Shown: positions 59,347-64,000 of the stretch, one piece after another
Numbering within the stretch: position 1 is the first letter of the stretch
Layout: each line of letters opens with the position of its first letter
NCBI GenBank assembly: GCA_021464245.1
Contig: JADCRB010000026.1
Location: 4,439,769-4,503,768, forward strand
Direction of reading: 5' to 3'
DNA length: 64,000 nt
Source: Carallia brachiata
Lineage: Eukaryota > Streptophyta > Magnoliopsida > Malpighiales > Rhizophoraceae
Notes under the pieces: model-generated
Databases searched by the model: none
Seen by the model: only the letters and a program-made list of their open reading frames with translations
What the model was told of the DNA's origin: nothing
Translations under genes and position numbers: made by a program

Positions 59347-60636
59347 TCAATTCTCTACCTTATAATTGATATTCCAATTAGCTTGATGTCTGGAAAGAGC
59401 ACCATAACTCACCAAATTTCTCTTCGGTCCAAAACGATGACGATTAGAAGGAGCAACCTTACAAGGAAGAAAATTAAACGAGGCAGGATATGAGCAATAT
59501 CGAGGATGCAAGAAGAAAGCTACACACTCCTGCACCGATCTTTGATCAGGAAGACCACGAATACAATTCTTTCTGACATCAAGAACCCCTCTTTTCACCA
59601 GCATCCTACACAGCGGCCCGAGACTTGTAAAATAGTTGCCGGAAAGTGATAGATTTGCCAAGTTCCCGAGCCCGCAAATCACCTCCGGTACCTGCCCGAA
59701 CAATAAGTTTCCGGCAAGGTTGATCTGCTCAATCTTTGCCAAGCATCCCAATGAACACGGTAAAGGGCCTGTCAATAGGTTGTTGCCAGCATCAAAAAGG
59801 ACTAGTTCTCTCAGAAACCCTAGTTCATATGGGAGGCAGCCTGTCAACAAGTTGTTCAGGAGCAATACTTCTGTCAAGGTTGAGGAAGCATTAACGATGC
59901 TCCGCGGGATCGGCCCCATAAATTTGTTGTTTGCTAAGGTGAGATATAGAGCTGTAGATGATCCGATGGTTTCAGGGAGTTTCTGCATGAAATTGTTGTT
60001 GTTCAAGAAAAGGACGTCAAGGGTTTGAGTGAAGATTTGAGGCGGAACTGACCCAGTAAAGATATTGTAGCGAATATCTAAAAATGATAGGCCAGTAATA
60101 CCGAGAATTTCCATAGGAAAATTGCCCGAGAATCTGTTGTTGCTTATGTCCAGTTCATAAAAGAAGGGCAGTTTGGCTAATTTTGATGAAATGGTGCCAA
60201 AGAAGTTGTTAGAGTTTGCATGGAAGATGGCAAGGTCAGGGAGCTGATCGATGAATCCATCAAGAGAGGGGGCAGTTAGCTGGAATCCGTTGAAATCAAT
60301 GGCCGCGAGGGCGATTGCCGAGCGGTTATCCGGTGGGTTATCGCAATAGAAGCCAGTGTAGTTGCATATATTGGGACCAACCCATGTTTGTGTGATATTT
60401 AGAGGATCTGAAGTGATGGTGTTCTTGAAGGTTTGGATTATTGGGTAAACCGTGGCTAGTCTTTGGTCTGAGAAGTTTAAGAGCGGTGATATTATTGGAG
60501 GTAAAATGGACGGTAATGGAGGTAAAATGGACGGTAATGGGGGTTGTGTATTTTGGCAAATTACGGAAAGGAAACACGGAAATAAGAGGGTGGAAATGTG
60601 GATTAGCCTTCTGGTATGTAAAGAAATGCTTTCCAT
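59347..60636 (-). CDS. Secreted leucine-rich-repeat protein, LRX-like N-terminal architecture
   Basis: The product resembles the LRR part of leucine-rich-repeat extensins and the Arabidopsis At4g06744-type proteins, which are secreted to the wall. The open frame runs back to 60735, but the ATG at 60636 (MESISLHTRRLIHISTLLFP) begins a clear signal peptide, giving about 429 residues; the upstream ATG adds 33 residues and is less likely. After the signal come a duplicated PPLPSIL motif, the cap WVGPNICNYTGFYC and about nine LRRs (for example LDISNNRFSGNFP, LFLNNNNFMQKLP, INLAGNLLFGQVP). The C-terminal block NCIRGLPDQRSVQECVAFF is typical of this group. There is no Ser-Pro extensin domain, so it is an LRR-only relative. 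Single exon, intact. Confidence 0.88.
   Translation of the reverse strand: MESISLHTRRLIHISTLLFPCFLSVICQNTQPPLPSILPPLPSILPPIISPLLNFSDQRLATVYPIIQTFKNTITSDPLNITQTWVGPNICNYTGFYCDNPPDNRSAIALAAIDFNGFQLTAPSLDGFIDQLPDLAIFHANSNNFFGTISSKLAKLPFFYELDISNNRFSGNFPMEILGITGLSFLDIRYNIFTGSVPPQIFTQTLDVLFLNNNNFMQKLPETIGSSTALYLTLANNKFMGPIPRSIVNASSTLTEVLLLNNLLTGCLPYELGFLRELVLFDAGNNLLTGPLPCSLGCLAKIEQINLAGNLLFGQVPEVICGLGNLANLSLSGNYFTSLGPLCRMLVKRGVLDVRKNCIRGLPDQRSVQECVAFFLHPRYCSYPASFNFLPCKVAPSNRHRFGPKRNLVSYGALSRHQANWNINYKVEN
60480..60541 (-). repeat. 18-bp tandem repeat inside the LRR gene
   Basis: The plus-strand unit GGTAAAATGGACGGTAATGG occurs twice at about 60500-60540. It encodes the doubled PPLPSIL-type proline motif between the signal peptide and the LRR cap. 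Confidence 0.7.
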
Positions 60637-60735
60637 TTGATAAAAGATAGGAGAGATATGAAGAAGATTTTGTGGACTAGCAAAGAATTTCGAATTGTGT
60701 TTTATACTACTTAATAGTGTGGTTGGTGAGGCCAT

Positions 60736-62364
60736 TTTCTACTGAAATCATTCGTAGTTAGATGTTTTCAATTCATTTTAGTGGATTCAATCTTTGACGA
60801 TTACTTTTTGTAGGCGATTAAAAGCGGGATTCTCGTTTTATTCTGGCCCATATGTTTTTTCTTTTTATACAGGGGAAATAAATTGCAACCTTTTTTTTTT
60901 TTTCAGTGGAATAAGGGCCAGATATTCCATTGTTAGTAAAATTTGAGTTCAAATTTAAAATCTCGTCTGAAATTTTAAATTTGATAATTATTATGTTATA
61001 TTTAATACTTCAACCTAAATTGTTTATATTGCACGTTCATTCCTTATTAGCTATTGCGTTCGCTAGCTAGGCTTTCAAAATTCTTGGGCAGGCTAATATA
61101 TATGTAGCCAAATCTTCCACACAAATAAAGACAAAGGTGCATAGCATATCTCGTAAAGTAATAATATATATCACAAAAATTATATCGTAAAATATCATGA
61201 AATTTATAATTATAAAAAGAATTATTATTTTTTTTTTATAATTTAACGGTGTTAAAAAATGGATATTTTTTTTTTATAATTGTAAATTTATGTAGTAATC
61301 CTTTTTGATATTGTTTCTTGGCCATGAATTAATGATTGTTAAACCAAATTCAATAACGTAAAAAAATTGTGATAAGTTGCCATCTTGGTCCATCCCATAA
61401 ATGATTGTTCACATTTCGTGCGCCAAGAGAAACTAGTGCGCCAATAAAAAAAGTGGATGAATGGCTTGCCTTTGACTCATTGAGTGGCTTCTCTCACTTC
61501 TGTTATATGTTTGTTAGAATGAAGAGTAGGCATATTGTATAAGTGAGATCTTGAGTCTAAATTCTAAATCTCATCCTAAGTATAAATTCAATATACTTAT
61601 AATGTCAAATCAGGATCAATTAGAACAGAAATAAAGCATTGGGTCGAATTCTTTTTTAGTGTAGTTTGGTGGTCAATGTACTACACTTAGCGGTTAACAC
61701 GTATCTTTTGTGGCCGGCATCAATGTTGTGTTCACACGTGCGGAAATGTATATTGCTTTTATGCCGACCGGCCGGCAATGGGATGGATTGGATGTTATAT
61801 ATCCAGTTCCGGTGAGGTTGCCTCAATTTTATATGTCCAAATCATATATATGTTCCAATATAATTAAAATTATCTGTATAAATTTCACAGTTAGCAGTTG
61901 ATGAGACTAAATGTACAGGACTATATTGAAGTGCTCGAAGTTTTACGGGTGGTTGGAATAGTTTGATGGAAAAGAAGGTTATGGTCAATTGGTTCAGGCT
62001 TCTACTTAGTAGGACACACGATATTAAGCAAACCTTAAAACTAGTCATAATGTTTTTGTTTGTACAAAACGCACGCCAAGTGATATATATGGGTATTGGT
62101 AATTGAATACTCTATTCAAAGAGCACCTAGATTGAATCCCATTAGCTGTTGGTTGCCTTTGGTCAAAAAAAAAAGAAAAAGATGTTGGTTGCTACTTCCT
62201 GAAGCATAGAGGGGATTCACAAGTATCATAGGATATATATGACCACTCGTAGTGCTTGTTGCTCCTTTTATCATGGAATGGACCATCTAATATGAGATTG
62301 ACATCTTCTTTGTTTCTTTTTTGTTTTTGAGGTTTGTTGAGTGGGGAGACGTTATCTATTTACA
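60736..62364. other. Intergenic DNA
   Basis: It holds the promoter of the LRR gene (minus strand) and AT-rich DNA. No gene was recognised. Confidence 0.5.
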
Positions 62365-62597
62365 TGTAACATGAGTCATAGTCAATGGAGGTTGGTTCAG
62401 TTGGTAAGGCCTTCGACCTCTACTTCAAAGGTTTAGGATTCGAGTCTTACTGGCTATATTTTTTAGTGGATCATATGTAAATCCAATATAAATTCTTGTT
62501 GAAACTTGTCGCTTTCCCTGATCCTGAACTAAAGCAGCCTTCCCTCACCTATATTTTTATTTACCAAAAAAAAAAAAAAATTGTAACATGAGTCATA
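62365..62597 (+). mobile_element. tRNA-derived SINE with 16-bp target-site duplication
   Basis: The direct repeat TGTAACATGAGTCATA lies at 62365-62380 and 62582-62597. Between them about 200 bp start with a tRNA-like head: A-box GGTTCAGTTGGTAAGG at about 62394-62409 and B-box GGATTCGAGTCTTAC at about 62436-62450. They end with a run of about 15 A. This is a complete, fairly young SINE. Confidence 0.85.
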
Positions 62598-63284
62598 AAA
62601 CATACTCACATTTTCTTGTTTTTTTTTTAAGCCATCAAAACATACTCAATTTTTCTATAAATTCAGTGGTTAAAATATTGAACTTCTAAATTTTAGTATT
62701 GAGTTCAGATCCATCTTAAAGAGGAAGGAAGTTGTGAGATATTAGAGAACTATTCTTAATTGTGCAACTTGCAGATTTATAAGCCTCAAAATGAATTCAG
62801 GAAATAGATACACTACATTAGATATAATAACCTTATATGGAAAGGAAAATGACAGTAATGGATTTTTCTAGGAAAACTGTTACATGAAGAAGAATCGCTG
62901 CTGGACTCCGCAATGGTTTAAGCTAATAATGGTATCTCCGCAGCCGAGGCCCAATTGAGAAGAGAATTATTCGTGGACACAAGAGCTCAAATTGAAGCTG
63001 GACACCATTTCAATCATTTGAGACAGAAGAATTTGAGCTCAGCCATTGTCATTTCTCGCTAGAAACAGTTTGCGTTTATGCACCAATTAAGCTATTGTCG
63101 TACTAAGTATGTTAATTTGGTTGGTGAAGCCATGACTTTGTTTACTGTTGGTTTTTGTTGTTATTCGTTTCTTGCTTTTGCCTGGCAGCCAAAATGACAT
63201 GTGAATGATTACAAAATTCTCGGGAATCCAGTATTTGGCCATCTCCATCTGGGCATCTGCATGTCCCTTTCAAGGCCTGCTAAG
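62598..63284. other. Intergenic DNA
   Basis: No gene or bounded element was recognised. Confidence 0.5.
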
Positions 63285-63480
63285 AGTGTAATTACGTGTT
63301 TCGAAACTTTTGTTCTAAATTTTGTATCGAATAAAATTATAACTGTTATTTTTGAAACTGCGACTGATACTTTTAAAATGTAAAAATAACAACTGATTCA
63401 AAAATATCAGTTCTAGTTTCAAAAATAACAATTCTAATTTCATTCGACACATAATTCTGTACAAAAATTACCAGCCCACC
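63285..63480. mobile_element. MITE family A, copy 2
   Basis: The left arm has ATTTTGTATCGAATAAAATT and ACTGTTATTTTTGAAACTG. The complement of the right arm has TATGTGTCGAATGAAATTAG and ATTGTTATTTTTGAAACTAG. The right end is TTACCAGCCCACC. The arm words match those at 54.8 kb, so the two are one family. Confidence 0.6.
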
Positions 63481-64000
63481 AATACTTATTCCTCCGATAA
63501 TTGGGGCGCAGTCTTTTTGTCGTGGCAGTGGAACTTGCACTGTACATTTGCACTTTTTTTTTTTTTTTACTGACTTAAATTTGGACATTTTAATAGTTAC
63601 TGATTTAATAATAATTTTATCTTGATCTATTTTTAAGAATACATTTGAACCCATCCTCTTATTTACCCCCAAAAAAAAAAAAAAAACTACATGCTAGTTC
63701 CCTCACTCCAGAATTTTTGGGCTTCAATGTGCTTTGTCCACGGATCGCTGCATAGTGCATGTGTACAGAAATTGATTATCGGGAAGAAGTAACCTTTTAT
63801 AATAAGCAGAAAAAGATTAAATAGATATGTTTGATAAAATATATGAGAGATATAAAATTAATTTATTTATTTTTAAAATTTATTTATTTTTAATTTTAAA
63901 ATTCTTTTAAAAAAATTTTAAATTTAATATTTTTTTACGATATAATAATTTTGATCACTATTTATTTGTCGTATTCTTATTGTTGGCTTGCCATTTATAA
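63481..64000. other. Intergenic DNA to window end
   Basis: AT-rich, with homopolymer runs at about 63549-63563 and 63669-63686. Nothing recognised. Confidence 0.5.

Noticed and set aside
62384..62456. Possible tRNA gene
   Set aside because: It has A and B boxes but lacks a proper acceptor stem, and it is bounded by a target duplication and A tail, so it is a SINE.
1..64000. CRISPR array, phage-like region or bacterial operon
   Set aside because: No spaced direct repeats and no bacterial gene organisation were seen; all recognisable genes are plant nuclear genes.

Overview
The window is nuclear DNA from a flowering plant, most likely a eudicot. The evidence is spliced genes with GT-AG introns, AT-rich intergenic DNA, and plant-specific families: WSD1-type wax ester synthase, UGT73-type glycosyltransferase, IRX15-type DUF579 protein, class II poly(A)-binding protein and chloroplast CBSX protein. 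No species can be named from the sequence alone. No bacterial or viral gene system and no CRISPR array was seen.

Layout. 1-2.8 kb: AT-rich DNA with no gene. 2.8-21.3 kb: a decayed tandem array of four WSD1-like acyltransferase units. Unit 1 has every exon but two frame breaks. Unit 2 is only promoter plus first codons. Unit 3 has lost its 5' end and a splice donor. Unit 4 (18435-20459) is intact. 23.25-25.80 kb: a ten-exon gene of unrecognised function. 27.6-33.3 kb: SUD1/CER9 (DOA10-type ER ubiquitin ligase). 34.3-38.1 kb, minus strand: PAB2-type poly(A)-binding protein, tail-to-tail with SUD1. 39.9-43.0 kb: CBSX-type chloroplast protein, divergent from PAB. 44.6-47.9 kb: an intact UGT73-like gene followed by two decayed relatives. 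48-54 kb: a repeat-rich gap with a SINE, a LINE fragment and a fold-back element. 55.4-56.4 kb: IRX15-like xylan gene. 59.3-60.7 kb, minus strand: secreted leucine-rich-repeat protein. 60.7-64 kb: intergenic, with a second SINE and a MITE.

Relations between genes. Most neighbours look functionally unrelated, as is usual in plants. One pairing stands out: wax ester synthases lie about 7 kb from SUD1/CER9, which affects cuticle lipid levels in Arabidopsis. This may be chance. The WSD array shows duplication, promoter mosaicism and insertion of mobile elements into individual units, and a piece of the downstream gene's 5' flank was copied with it.

Caution. SUD1 carries one apparent 2-nt frame break and PAB carries two breaks (2 nt and 1 nt, the latter in a homopolymer). 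Both genes otherwise look fully conserved. Small assembly errors are therefore plausible, and the frame breaks in WSD unit 1 should be read with that in mind.
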